In this document: positions 1 through 7,955 of the stretch, in pieces
How positions within the stretch are numbered: the first letter of the stretch is position 1
Layout: every line of letters begins with the position of its first letter
Source of the DNA: Chloroflexota bacterium
GTDB lineage: Bacteria; Chloroflexota; Limnocylindria; Limnocylindrales; CSP1-4
Direction: 5' to 3'
Assembly: GCA_017860675.1 (NCBI GenBank)
Contig: JAGDMV010000005.1
Span: 1-26,252, forward strand
Length of the DNA: 26,252 nucleotides
Program-made: the position numbers and the translations under genes
The notes under the pieces: generated by a model
Told to the model about the DNA's origin: nothing
Seen by the model: only the letters and a program-made list of their open reading frames with translations
Databases searched by the model: none

Positions 1-1769
1 AGCGGTGGTGCCGTGGGCGAGCCGCCGGGCGCTGCCGACGCTCCGGCGGAGGCAGTCGGGCCGGGCGACGGCACCGGGGAGGCGGACGTTGCCGGCGGCG
101 ACGACGACCCGCCTGTCTCGGGCAGCCCGACCGGCACGACCGTGTACACGCCCAGCTGCTCGGTCGCGGCGAAGGTCCCGGACGCGCCGCCGCTCACCGG
201 CGGCACCACCTCGACCGTGCTGCCGTCGGGCCGGGTGACCCGCAGGCCGGTCGCCCCGGACGGCACCGGCAGGGTCACGAGGCTGCCGGGCGCCACCGAC
301 CCGGCCGGGGCCTGGGACGCGCCGACCAGCTCCCCGACGAGGTTGGATACGAGGATCGGGAAGCCGACCTGGAGCGGCAGGTCGCTCCGGCGCGGCTCGA
401 AGGCGAGGACCGCGGTGCGCAGGCCGTGTCGCACGCCGGAGTAGAGGAGTGGGTCGCCGCCGGGCCCCGGGATCACCGTCCGGGCCCAGTCGGGCAGGGT
501 CAGCCGGACCGCCTCGGCCACGTGGAGGGTCGTCAGGTCGACGTAGCGCAGCAGCGGCTCGTCCGGTGCCGGCCGTCCGATCGCCGGATCAGCCAGCGTC
601 CCGGTGACGGTTCCGATCGAGCTTGACCTGGGCGGGGCGATGGCCAGCGTCGGCACGTCCGGCAGCTCGGCCGGCAGCGTCCCGTCGAAGATGACCAGGT
701 CGAAGAGCCCCGGCTTGGTCGACGCGCCGTAGTCGGCCGGGGCCACGCCGTACAGCTCGGCATTGGGCAGGTAGGAGAGCGCCGTCTCGAGGTACGGGTC
801 GCCGTCCGACACGAGCAGGATCCGCAGCAGCCGGTCGGGCGGGACGATCGCCCAGGCGCGGTCGTCGTAGGCGAGCTGGTCGCTGCCTGCCAGGCGGACC
901 TCCACCACGGCCACGTCGCGGTCCACGTCGTCGATCACCGCGTTCGCCCGTGTCTCGGGGTCGAGGAAGAGGTCGCGGGCCTCGAGCAGCCGGCCGTCAC
1001 CCCAGACCTCCAGGCGTTCCTCCGCCGGCTCCTTGTCGAGGTTGGCCACGGAGACGAAGACAGAGCGGGTGACCGACGTCGGCGCGCTCCGCACGGCCAG
1101 GGCGACGATGGCCTGGTTGTGCCGCTCGCGGCCCACCGGCAGCACCCGCACCGGCGCCGCCACCGTCAGGCCCGCCGGCATGCGTACAGCGGCGTCGGTG
1201 GCGACAAGGACCTGGGAGTCGCTGCCGGCCGCGGCCAGGCCCGACGCGATACGCAATGCCTCGGCCAGGTCGGTGGCGACCGGGACGGCCTGGATGGAGG
1301 CGATCGCCTCCCGCACGCGCCCCGTGTCGGCCGTCCGGTTGGCCACGATGCGCGCCACCGCACCGGCCTCGACCACGCTGACCCGGCCGCCGGCCGGCAG
1401 GTCGCGCAGGGCGTCGAGCGCGGCCGCCTTGGCAGCCTCGAGGCGCGAGGGAGTCGCGTCGGTGGCGGCCATGCTGGCCGAGGCATCGATGACGATCACC
1501 AGCTCGCGGGCGAGGCCGGCCGGGTGCTCGACGAACGGCCGGGCTGCCAGGAGCGCCAGGACGAGCACGAGCAACAGCTGGAGAAGCAGGAGCAGGCTTC
1601 GTCGCAGCCGCTGCCACGGCACGTTCGCCTCGCGGTCCTCGCCGAAGCGCTTCCAGAGGAGGGTGGACGAGACGACCCGGTCGGTCCGCCGCAGGCGCAG
1701 CATCCAGAACGCGACAACGAGGGGCACGAACAGGAGGCCGAGCAGCGCCAGCGGCGCGACGAACGGCAT
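1..1769 (-). CDS. BatA-type VWA membrane protein (3' end cut by window)
   Basis: Likely an inner-membrane protein that presents a von Willebrand A domain to partners of the adjacent MoxR ATPase. The 589 readable codons have no stop and run off the left edge. Residues 4-24 and 58-77 are hydrophobic helices flanking a basic loop (RLRRTDRVVSSTLLWKRF), the layout of the aerotolerance-regulator N-terminal (BatA) domain. DASAS at residues 95-99 is a MIDAS metal-binding motif and starts the VWA domain. The later part is beta-rich, then passes into a Pro/Ser/Ala/Gly-rich linker at the edge; family members usually finish with one more membrane segment, which is not visible. The ATG at 1769 has AGGGAG six bases upstream, inside the stop region of the DUF58 gene, 10 nt away. 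Last visible gene of the operon. Family certain; exact role inferred. Confidence 0.9.
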   Translation of the reverse strand, partial: MPFVAPLALLGLLFVPLVVAFWMLRLRRTDRVVSSTLLWKRFGEDREANVPWQRLRRSLLLLLQLLLVLVLALLAARPFVEHPAGLARELVIVIDASASMAATDATPSRLEAAKAAALDALRDLPAGGRVSVVEAGAVARIVANRTADTGRVREAIASIQAVPVATDLAEALRIASGLAAAGSDSQVLVATDAAVRMPAGLTVAAPVRVLPVGRERHNQAIVALAVRSAPTSVTRSVFVSVANLDKEPAEERLEVWGDGRLLEARDLFLDPETRANAVIDDVDRDVAVVEVRLAGSDQLAYDDRAWAIVPPDRLLRILLVSDGDPYLETALSYLPNAELYGVAPADYGASTKPGLFDLVIFDGTLPAELPDVPTLAIAPPRSSSIGTVTGTLADPAIGRPAPDEPLLRYVDLTTLHVAEAVRLTLPDWARTVIPGPGGDPLLYSGVRHGLRTAVLAFEPRRSDLPLQVGFPILVSNLVGELVGASQAPAGSVAPGSLVTLPVPSGATGLRVTRPDGSTVEVVPPVSGGASGTFAATEQLGVYTVVPVGLPETGGSSSPPATSASPVPSPGPTASAGASAAPGGSPTAPP

Positions 1770-1779
1770 CGGCGGCTCC

Positions 1780-2742
1780 CTAGCCGACCACCCGCCGTCG
1801 GCGGAGCTCGGCGAAGACGAGGTCGGCCAGCGGCAGGTCGCTCTCCACCGGGACGTACGCCACCCGCCGGCGGGCGGACAGCTCGGCCAGGCCGGTTCGC
1901 CAGGCATCGACCCGGTCGCCGTAGCGCTCGAGGGCGGCCAGGTCGAGCGTGACCTCGACGGCCGAGCCGGTCTCCGCGTCGACCAGGCGCAGGTCGCCCG
2001 CGAGGTCGGGCCGCAGCTCGTCCGGGGCGAGGACGTGGAGCACGACCACCTCGGAGCCGGTCCCGGCCAGCTCGCGGATCGCCCGGTCGGCAGCGGGGTC
2101 GAGCAGATCGGAGATGAGGATGATGGCCCCGCGGCCGGTCAGCTGGGCACTCGCGTGGCGCACCGCCGCGTGCAGGTCGGTCGGGCCGTCGGCGGCGTCG
2201 ATGGCCGACAGCTCCGTCAGCAGCCGCAGCGCCCGACCAGATCCCCTCAGGGCGGCCCGACGACGGGCGGCGCGGCCGGCCAGGACGCTGACCACCACCC
2301 GGTCCTCGGAGGCGAGGGCGATGTAACCGAGAGCCGCGGCTGCCCGCTTGGCGAACACGAGCTTGTCCGGCGTCCCGTGGGCCATCGAGGCGGACGCATC
2401 GACGAGCAGCGTGAGGGTGACGTCCTCCTCCTCGATGAAGAGCTTGACGAACAGCCGCTCGAGGCGGGCGTAGACGTTCCAGTCGAGGGTCCGCAGGTCG
2501 TCGCCCAGCGAGTAGTCGCGGTAGTCGGCGAACTCGACCGACAGGCCGCGTTTCGTGCTCCGGCGAGTGCCCTTCAGCCCGCCCCGAACCGGCTTCTTGA
2601 GCAGGACGAGGAGGCGTTCCAGGCTGCGCAGGAACGCCTCGTCGAACACAGTCGGGTCGACCGAGGACGGCAGGAAGACGGCGCGCCCGGCGGCGCTCGT
2701 CCCCGTCGTCGTGGGCGGGCCGCCGGTCGTCGGGGCCGTCAT
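1780..2742 (-). CDS. DUF58 domain protein
   Basis: A soluble DUF58/VWA-like protein of about 320 aa, normally found beside MoxR ATPases and thought to act as their adaptor or substrate. The DUF58 signature FADYRDYSLGDDLRTLDW sits near residues 71-88, followed by an acidic IEEEDVT stretch and a MIDAS-like DASASM near residues 115-120. The rest (KLVFAKRAAAALGYIAL, then ILISDLLDP) follows the VWA fold. Two starts are possible: a GTG at 2754, four codons upstream, with no good ribosome site, and the ATG at 2742 with GGAG six bases upstream. I chose the latter. It lies 24 nt after the MoxR stop and 10 nt before the VWA gene, so the three are almost certainly co-translated. Biochemical function of DUF58 is not established. 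Confidence 0.93.
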   Translation of the reverse strand: MTAPTTGGPPTTTGTSAAGRAVFLPSSVDPTVFDEAFLRSLERLLVLLKKPVRGGLKGTRRSTKRGLSVEFADYRDYSLGDDLRTLDWNVYARLERLFVKLFIEEEDVTLTLLVDASASMAHGTPDKLVFAKRAAAALGYIALASEDRVVVSVLAGRAARRRAALRGSGRALRLLTELSAIDAADGPTDLHAAVRHASAQLTGRGAIILISDLLDPAADRAIRELAGTGSEVVVLHVLAPDELRPDLAGDLRLVDAETGSAVEVTLDLAALERYGDRVDAWRTGLAELSARRRVAYVPVESDLPLADLVFAELRRRRVVG

Positions 2743-2748
2743 GCGCGG

Positions 2749-2752
2749 CTCC
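2749..2752 (-). promoter_or_regulatory. Ribosome binding site deciding the DUF58 start
   Basis: GGAG on the minus strand, six bases before the ATG at 2742. It lies inside the reading frame that the alternative GTG start at 2754 would use, which argues for the shorter protein. Confidence 0.6.
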
Positions 2753-2766
2753 ACTGGCTGGGCCGC

Positions 2767-3813
2767 CTACTCGACCGAGGGCGGGGCGACCTCGTCGAGG
2801 ATCGTCCGGACGACGGCATCCGTCGTGATCCCCTCGGCCTCGCCCTCGAAGTTGAGGATCACCCGGTGGCGGAGCGCCGGCAGAGCCATCTCGCGCAGGT
2901 CCTCGACAGCGACGTTGAAGCGCCCGTCGAGGAGTGCCCGGACCTTGCCGCCCGAGACGAGGGCCTGGGCGCCCCGCGGCGAGGCGCCGTAGCGGACATA
3001 CTCGCGGACGAGCTGCGGAGCGCGCGGCTGGTCGGGATGGGTCGCGGCCAGGAGGGCGACCGCGTAGGCGGTCACGTGGGGGGCGATGGGCACCGACCGA
3101 GCCAGCCGCTGCATGGCCAGGATGTCGGCGCCGCCGGCCGCCACCGACGCCGCCGGCTGCTGCACCCCGGTAGTGCGCTCCAGGATCTCGGCCAGGTCGG
3201 CCTCGGGCGGGAAGGGCACGAAGACCTTGAACATGAACCGGTCGAGCTGCGCCTCGGGCAACGGGTACGTGCCCTCCATCTCGAGCGGGTTTTGCGTCGC
3301 CAGGACGAAGAACGGCTCGTCGAGCTTGAAGCGCGTGCGCGAGACGGAGACCTGGTGCTCCTGCATCGCCTCGAGCAGGGCCGACTGGGTCTTGGGCGTC
3401 GCCCGGTTGATCTCGTCGGCCAGGACAAGGTTGGCGAAGACCGGGCCGGGCTGGAAACGGAACACCCGGCTGCCGCCCTCCTCGACCAGGATGTTGGTGC
3501 CGATGATGTCGGCCGGCATGAGGTCGGGCGTGAACTGGATGCGGTTGAAGGAGCAGGCGACGACGTCGGCCAGCGTCCGGATGAGCATCGTCTTGCCGAG
3601 ACCGGGGACGCCCTCGAGGAGCGCGTGGCCGCCGGCAAGCATGACGATCACGACCTGGCGGACGAGGTCGGCCTGGCCGACGATGACCCGGCCCACCTCG
3701 CGCTCGACCGCGCGGGCGAGCTCGGAAAAGCGATCGGCGTCGAGACCCGCAGCGGCGGGGTCGGCGGTCGGGGCGGGGGTCGCGGCGGGCTCGGCGGTCG
3801 GTGCCTGGTCCAT
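2767..3813 (-). CDS. MoxR-family AAA+ ATPase
   Basis: MoxR ATPases are cytoplasmic chaperone-like hexamers that remodel or mature partner complexes, often through VWA proteins encoded next to them. This 348-aa protein has a Pro/Ala-rich N-terminal tail (1-22), Walker A GVPGLGKT at 68-75, Walker B LVLADEINRA at 129-138 and sensor-1 ATQNP at 172-176. LPEAQLDRFMFK follows, the usual MoxR sequence, and the C-terminal lid domain (YVRYGASPRGAQAL) is complete. The ATG at 3813 has AGGAG about seven bases upstream. It is 26 nt downstream of the QG-repeat membrane protein and 24 nt upstream of DUF58. Family assignment is secure; its substrate here is probably one of the neighbouring membrane proteins (inference). 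Confidence 0.97.
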   Translation of the reverse strand: MDQAPTAEPAATPAPTADPAAAGLDADRFSELARAVEREVGRVIVGQADLVRQVVIVMLAGGHALLEGVPGLGKTMLIRTLADVVACSFNRIQFTPDLMPADIIGTNILVEEGGSRVFRFQPGPVFANLVLADEINRATPKTQSALLEAMQEHQVSVSRTRFKLDEPFFVLATQNPLEMEGTYPLPEAQLDRFMFKVFVPFPPEADLAEILERTTGVQQPAASVAAGGADILAMQRLARSVPIAPHVTAYAVALLAATHPDQPRAPQLVREYVRYGASPRGAQALVSGGKVRALLDGRFNVAVEDLREMALPALRHRVILNFEGEAEGITTDAVVRTILDEVAPPSVE

Positions 3814-3839
3814 GTCGCTGCTCCTCGGTGGGGGTCCCG

Positions 3840-5756
3840 TCAGCGCGTCGGATCGAGAGCGCTGAAGTAGTCGCGGACGTAGTCCTTCATCGCCAGCGGG
3901 ACGTAGCTCCGGTCGAGCGCTGTCTGGGCGTAGTCGGCGAAGTCGCCGAAGACCTGCTGGTAGGGGACGATGGCCGGGTTGTCGGCGCCCTGGCCGGGCG
4001 TCTGCCCCTGCTGCGTCTGGCCATCGCCGCCCTGGCCGGCGATGTAGGACGGGTCGCCAGGCTTGCCGAGCCTGTCGAACGGTGCGTACACAGAGCCGAG
4101 GTCCGGTCCGACGGTGGCCGGGCGGTTGGGGTTGACCGGCCCGCGGGCCGAGCCGCTGCCGACCCCTGTCCCGAGGTAGCGAGCGTTCGACCCGCCGCCC
4201 CCGATGGAGCCCTGGCCCTGGCCCTGGCCTTGCCCCTGGCCTTGCCCCTGGCCTTGCCCCTGACCTTGCCCTTGCCCCTGACCTTGCCCCTGACCTTGCC
4301 CTTGCCCCTGCCCCTGGCCTTGCCCCTGCCCCTGGCCGGAGCTGCCGGGACCCGGGCTGCCCTGCCCCTGCCCCTGCCCCTGGCCGGAGCTGCCGGGACC
4401 CGGGCTGCCCTGTCCGGCGCCCTGCTGGCCCTGCCCCTGACCTTGGCCCTGGCCCTGCTGCCCCGTGCCGGCCTGTCCCTGGCCCGAGCGGCCCGCGTTG
4501 GCAAGCTGTCTGCGTGCCTCCTGGAGCTGGGAGGCGGCGGCAGCCAGGTCGCGGTTCACGGTCACCTGCCGGCTCGCGTCGCGCAGGGCGTCCGAGAGCC
4601 GGTCGAGCGCGCTCGCCGCACCGGCGCGGTCGCCGCTGGCCAGGCTGGTGGCCGCGTCGCGGAGGGCCTGGGCCGCGCCGGCCCCCGCCTCCTGGGCGGC
4701 GCCTTCGAGCGTGGCCAGCTGCTCGCCGATCTTCCGCAGGTCGGCATCGCTCTTCGCCTCGAGGTCCCTCGTCAGTTGGTCGAGGTCCTTCCTGGCCTGG
4801 TCGACGTCGCCGGCCGGGTTGGCCTTCTGGTCGCCGGTGGCGGCCCGTGACAGCCCCCGGGCGAGGGCTGTGATCGACGCCCCTCGCTGCTCGTTCCCGG
4901 GGTCGAGCTGGTCACGGAGACGAGCCTCCGTCGCGCCGAGCTTGGCCAGGTTCGCGTCGAGCTCGCCGGGCCGATCGCGGAGCTGCTTCACCAGGTCGTT
5001 CAGCTCGTCCGCCAGGCGGGTCCGCGGGTCGGTCGCCTCCGTTCCCCTGCGGGCCAGGTCCCGGGCGATCCGCTCGATTCGCTCCGCCTGGCGCTGGGCC
5101 TCCTCGCGGACCGCCCGGTTCCGGCTGATCTGCTCGTCCATCGGGTTGGGCACGAGGACGAGAGGGACCATGACGGCGACGGCAACGAGAGCCGCGGCTG
5201 CCGGCCGCCTCGCCACCCGCGGCCTGAACAGGCCGGCCGGAACCAGCGACAGGGCCCGGACCGTGTCGGATCGCTGGCGGACCACGAGCGCTGCCCGAGT
5301 CGATGCCTCGGTGGCGGCCGCGGCGCCCCCGGCTCTGTCCGCGGGCTCCCGCGCCTCCGCGGCAAATGCCAGGGCGCTGGCGGCCCGATCGCGGAGGCCG
5401 GCCTCGCGGTCGACGGCAACCGCCGCCTCGGCCAGCGACGGGCGCGCCGAGATCGCCAGTCCGAGCAGGGCCACCAGCCCCACCAGCGGGATGATCGCGG
5501 CGATGACCTGCGCGTCCTCGACCGGCGTCACCCTGGCGACAGCGAGCAGACCGAGCTCGGCCAGGGCGACGGCCGCCAGCGCCCACCAGCCGCGCCTCGC
5601 AGCGCGTCGCAGCCACAGCCGGTCGCGCTGCCGGCGAAGCGTCCGGCGGATCGCGCGCAGCTGTGGGTCGGCAGCCGTGCCCGGATCCACCGCGTCGGTC
5701 GGAAGCGGCAGGGGAACGGGCCTGGGCGCAGACGTCCGCCGCAACGGGTTGTTCAC
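3840..5756 (-). CDS. Membrane coiled-coil protein with long Gln-Gly repeat
   Basis: A 638-aa protein I cannot place in a characterised family, although it resembles the DUF4175-like proteins that sit beside MoxR genes in other phyla. Residues 55-77 and 82-103 are two membrane helices and 184-204 a third. Residues 210-420 are charged, heptad-like helices (EEAQRQAERIERIARDLARR), a probable coiled coil. Residues 424-516 are almost pure Gln-Gly dipeptides interrupted by two SPGPGSSGQG units. A Gly/Pro linker follows. The last 40 residues (YQQVFGDFADYAQTALDRSY, then a conserved-looking VRDYFSALDP end) look folded. The start is a GTG that overlaps the permease stop as GTGA, with an excellent GGAGGTGA site upstream. 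A spacer or scaffold role is an inference; the membrane topology and repeat are seen directly. Confidence 0.9.
   Translation of the reverse strand: MNNPLRRTSAPRPVPLPLPTDAVDPGTAADPQLRAIRRTLRRQRDRLWLRRAARRGWWALAAVALAELGLLAVARVTPVEDAQVIAAIIPLVGLVALLGLAISARPSLAEAAVAVDREAGLRDRAASALAFAAEAREPADRAGGAAAATEASTRAALVVRQRSDTVRALSLVPAGLFRPRVARRPAAAALVAVAVMVPLVLVPNPMDEQISRNRAVREEAQRQAERIERIARDLARRGTEATDPRTRLADELNDLVKQLRDRPGELDANLAKLGATEARLRDQLDPGNEQRGASITALARGLSRAATGDQKANPAGDVDQARKDLDQLTRDLEAKSDADLRKIGEQLATLEGAAQEAGAGAAQALRDAATSLASGDRAGAASALDRLSDALRDASRQVTVNRDLAAAASQLQEARRQLANAGRSGQGQAGTGQQGQGQGQGQGQQGAGQGSPGPGSSGQGQGQGQGSPGPGSSGQGQGQGQGQGQGQGQGQGQGQGQGQGQGQGQGQGQGQGQGQGSIGGGGSNARYLGTGVGSGSARGPVNPNRPATVGPDLGSVYAPFDRLGKPGDPSYIAGQGGDGQTQQGQTPGQGADNPAIVPYQQVFGDFADYAQTALDRSYVPLAMKDYVRDYFSALDPTR
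4209..4487 (-). repeat. Short-period DNA repeat encoding (Gln-Gly)n
   Basis: About 280 bp built from 6- and 12-bp variants of CAGGGC/CAGGGG (on the minus strand), giving over 35 Gln-Gly pairs. A longer unit coding for SPGPGSSGQGQ occurs twice. Synonymous third positions vary (GGC/GGG/GGT), so the repeat is kept at the protein level although the DNA has diverged. The tract is in frame throughout. Confidence 0.9.
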
Positions 5757-6967
5757 GCGGTCACCTCCGGCGATGGTCCGCGACGCGGGGTGCGAGGCAG
5801 GAGCCGGCCGCCGGGCCGCACCAGGCGGACGGAGAGGGCGACGCTGACAGCCCCGACCACCAGCCAGGCGAGCGCGCCCTGCGGCCAGACGTTGTCCCGG
5901 GTGGACGAGGAGAACTGCGGGGCAACGGCGCCGAGGTTGTTGCTGGCATCAACCCAGCCGCCCGCGCCGTTCCACACCTTGACCGGGACCGCCTCCTCCC
6001 TCGCGGGCAGGTCCATGATCGGGCCCGTGCCGGCGACCTGGCGTCCGGTCACGCTGGCCACAGCCGTGCAGGCGATCGAGTACGGGTCGGTGTCCGTGCC
6101 GCAGACGATATCGGCAACCGCGACGAGCGGGTTGAGCCAGACCAGCGCCTCGGGCGGTCCCGGCAGCGTGCTCGAGGACGAAGGAGCGGAGGTGGCGGCG
6201 GGCTCGGGAACGACCACGTCGACCGCCTTGCCCGGCACGGCGAAGTCGACCCCGCGCTGGATCACCACCGGCTGCTGGCTCGTCGGCTGGGACGCCAGCG
6301 CCTGCCAGAACAGCCAGCCTACGCCCGTCCCGATCGTGATCACCAGGACCGTGGCATACGACAGGATCGTCGCTGCCTGGGTGCGTCGGGCGGCGGCCGA
6401 GAAGAAGAGGCCGAGGGCACCCAGACCGACCGCAAGGGCGAGGACGTAGGCGTAGCCGCGGACCATGTCCTCCGGCGCCACCCCGCCGAAGACGAAGACG
6501 ATGGCGGTCAGCGGCACCGACGAGAAGACCAGGACCAGCACCCAGGTCAGGGCCGAGAAGAGCTTGCCCAGCACGATCGCCAGCGACGACAGGGGCGTCA
6601 CCGCCAGCAGGTCGAGGGTCTGCTTCTCGCGCTCCAGGCTGATTGCGCCGGTCGTGGATGCCGGGGCGAGGAACACGACCACGAGCGTCTCCAGCAGCAG
6701 GATGCCGGCGAAGACCGCCTGGCCGACCTGGGCCGAGACGAACGGCGACGTGCCCCCGAGCGCGGCCTGGCTCTCGGCGGCCGTCCGGGCGATCTGGTAG
6801 ACCGCCACCGCGAACAGGGCGAGCGTGCCGACGTAGAGGGTGATCAGGGCGAAGGCGCGCCTGCCCCGCATGCGACCTCTGAGCTCCTTGACCGCCACGG
6901 CCGTCAGGCCCCCGAACCGGCCCCTCAGGCGCGGGCCCCGCCGCGCGGTCGTCACGGACTGCGCCAC
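5753..6967 (-). CDS. ABC-2 type transporter permease
   Basis: Inner-membrane subunit of an ABC exporter, paired with the ATPase encoded immediately upstream. The 404-aa protein opens with a cytoplasmic VKELRGRMRGRRAF segment before the first membrane helix (about 40-62), the usual ABC-2 arrangement. ISLEREKQTLDLLAVTPLS, the diagnostic cytoplasmic loop, is present near residues 108-127. Four further hydrophobic helices follow, then a large extracytoplasmic loop (about 240-370) and a last helix near 373-393. The start is a GTG one base after the ATPase stop, with GGAGGAGG upstream. Its own stop forms the GTGA overlap with the QG-repeat gene. Related to the GldF/YhaP-like exporters of unknown cargo; substrate not deducible. 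Confidence 0.93.
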   Translation of the reverse strand: MAQSVTTARRGPRLRGRFGGLTAVAVKELRGRMRGRRAFALITLYVGTLALFAVAVYQIARTAAESQAALGGTSPFVSAQVGQAVFAGILLLETLVVVFLAPASTTGAISLEREKQTLDLLAVTPLSSLAIVLGKLFSALTWVLVLVFSSVPLTAIVFVFGGVAPEDMVRGYAYVLALAVGLGALGLFFSAAARRTQAATILSYATVLVITIGTGVGWLFWQALASQPTSQQPVVIQRGVDFAVPGKAVDVVVPEPAATSAPSSSSTLPGPPEALVWLNPLVAVADIVCGTDTDPYSIACTAVASVTGRQVAGTGPIMDLPAREEAVPVKVWNGAGGWVDASNNLGAVAPQFSSSTRDNVWPQGALAWLVVGAVSVALSVRLVRPGGRLLPRTPRRGPSPEVTA

Positions 6968-6968
6968 C

Positions 6969-7955
6969 TCAGCCTCCTCCGCCGTCGGCCGGACCGGGCC
7001 CTGCCTCGTCGACGTGGTTCGGTGCCGTGACCTGCAGGAAGAGCTCCTCCAGGTCGCTGGCTGCCCTGGCGAACGAAGCTATGCGCACCCCTGCCCCGAC
7101 CGCCCGCGCCAGCAACGCCGCCGCGCCCTCGTCGTCGCCCCGGAAGCCGATCTCGACGACGCCGTCGTCCCGCAGCGCCGCCGAGGCGACGCCGGGGTCC
7201 GCCGCGAAGACCGCCCGGGCGGCCTCCAGCTCGGCTCCGTCGCCGAGGACGCGGGCGCGGAAGACCGCCCCGGCGCGGAGCCTCGTCTCGATCTCGCCGA
7301 CGGTCCCGGCCGCGACCACGCGCCCGTGGTCGATGATCGCCAGGCTGGTGCACAGCTCCTCGAGCTCGGGCAGGATGTGGCTGGAGATCAGGATCGTCTT
7401 GCCCAGCGTGCGCAGCTCGCGGAGCAGCTCACGCAGCTCCACCCTGGCGCGCGGATCGAGGCCCGAGGCCGGCTCGTCGAGCAGCAGCACCGAAGGGTCG
7501 TGGACCAGCGCGTGGGCCAGGCACAGCCGCTGCTGCATACCCCGCGACAGCCCCTGCACGTAGCTGTCGCGCTTGTCGGCCAGGTCGACGAGCTCGAGCA
7601 GGTCGGCGATCATCCGCCGCCGCCGGTCGGCCGGCAGGCCATAGCAGCGGCCGAAGAAGTCGAGGTACTCCCAGACCCGCATGTCGTCGTACACGCCGAA
7701 GGCGTCGGGCATGAACCCGAGCACCCGGCGGACGCGGTCGGGGCTCCGCAGCACGGACAGGCCGGCGATCTCCGCGTCGCCGGCGGTCGGTTGCAGCAGC
7801 GTGGCCAGGATGCTGAGCGTGGTCGTCTTGCCGGCGCCGTTGGGGCCCACCAGACCGAAGATCTCGCCCTCGCCGATGTCGAGATCAAGGCCGGCCAGGG
7901 CGAGCGTCCCGTTGTAGCGCTTGACCAGGCCACGGGTGGTCACGATGGCGCTCAT
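6969..7955 (-). CDS. ABC transporter ATP-binding protein
   Basis: A 328-aa nucleotide-binding subunit energising the adjacent permease. Walker A GPNGAGKTT is at 37-45, signature LSRGMQQRL at 136-144, Walker B VLLLDEPASGLD at 156-167 and the switch histidine in ISSHIL at 190-195. The Q-loop reads LGFMPDAFGVYDDM, with Met where glutamine is usual; my impression is that several close relatives of this exporter type share this. Residues 215-328 form an extra C-terminal domain of the CcmA/DrrA kind. The ATG at 7955 overlaps the stop of the upstream gene as ATGA. The frame stays open 54 codons further upstream, but that stretch lies inside the preceding gene and is not protein-like, so I reject the longer start. 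Confidence 0.95.
   Translation of the reverse strand: MSAIVTTRGLVKRYNGTLALAGLDLDIGEGEIFGLVGPNGAGKTTTLSILATLLQPTAGDAEIAGLSVLRSPDRVRRVLGFMPDAFGVYDDMRVWEYLDFFGRCYGLPADRRRRMIADLLELVDLADKRDSYVQGLSRGMQQRLCLAHALVHDPSVLLLDEPASGLDPRARVELRELLRELRTLGKTILISSHILPELEELCTSLAIIDHGRVVAAGTVGEIETRLRAGAVFRARVLGDGAELEAARAVFAADPGVASAALRDDGVVEIGFRGDDEGAAALLARAVGAGVRIASFARAASDLEELFLQVTAPNHVDEAGPGPADGGGG

Noticed and set aside
1033..3870. Long plus-strand open frame (945 codons) opposite the VWA, DUF58 and MoxR genes
   Set aside because: It is antisense to three recognised genes; its product is Arg/Gly/Asp-rich without motifs, a usual by-product of very high GC.
4209..4487. CRISPR-like array
   Set aside because: Repeats are 6-12 bp, contiguous and in frame with a protein; there are no spacers of constant length and no cas genes.
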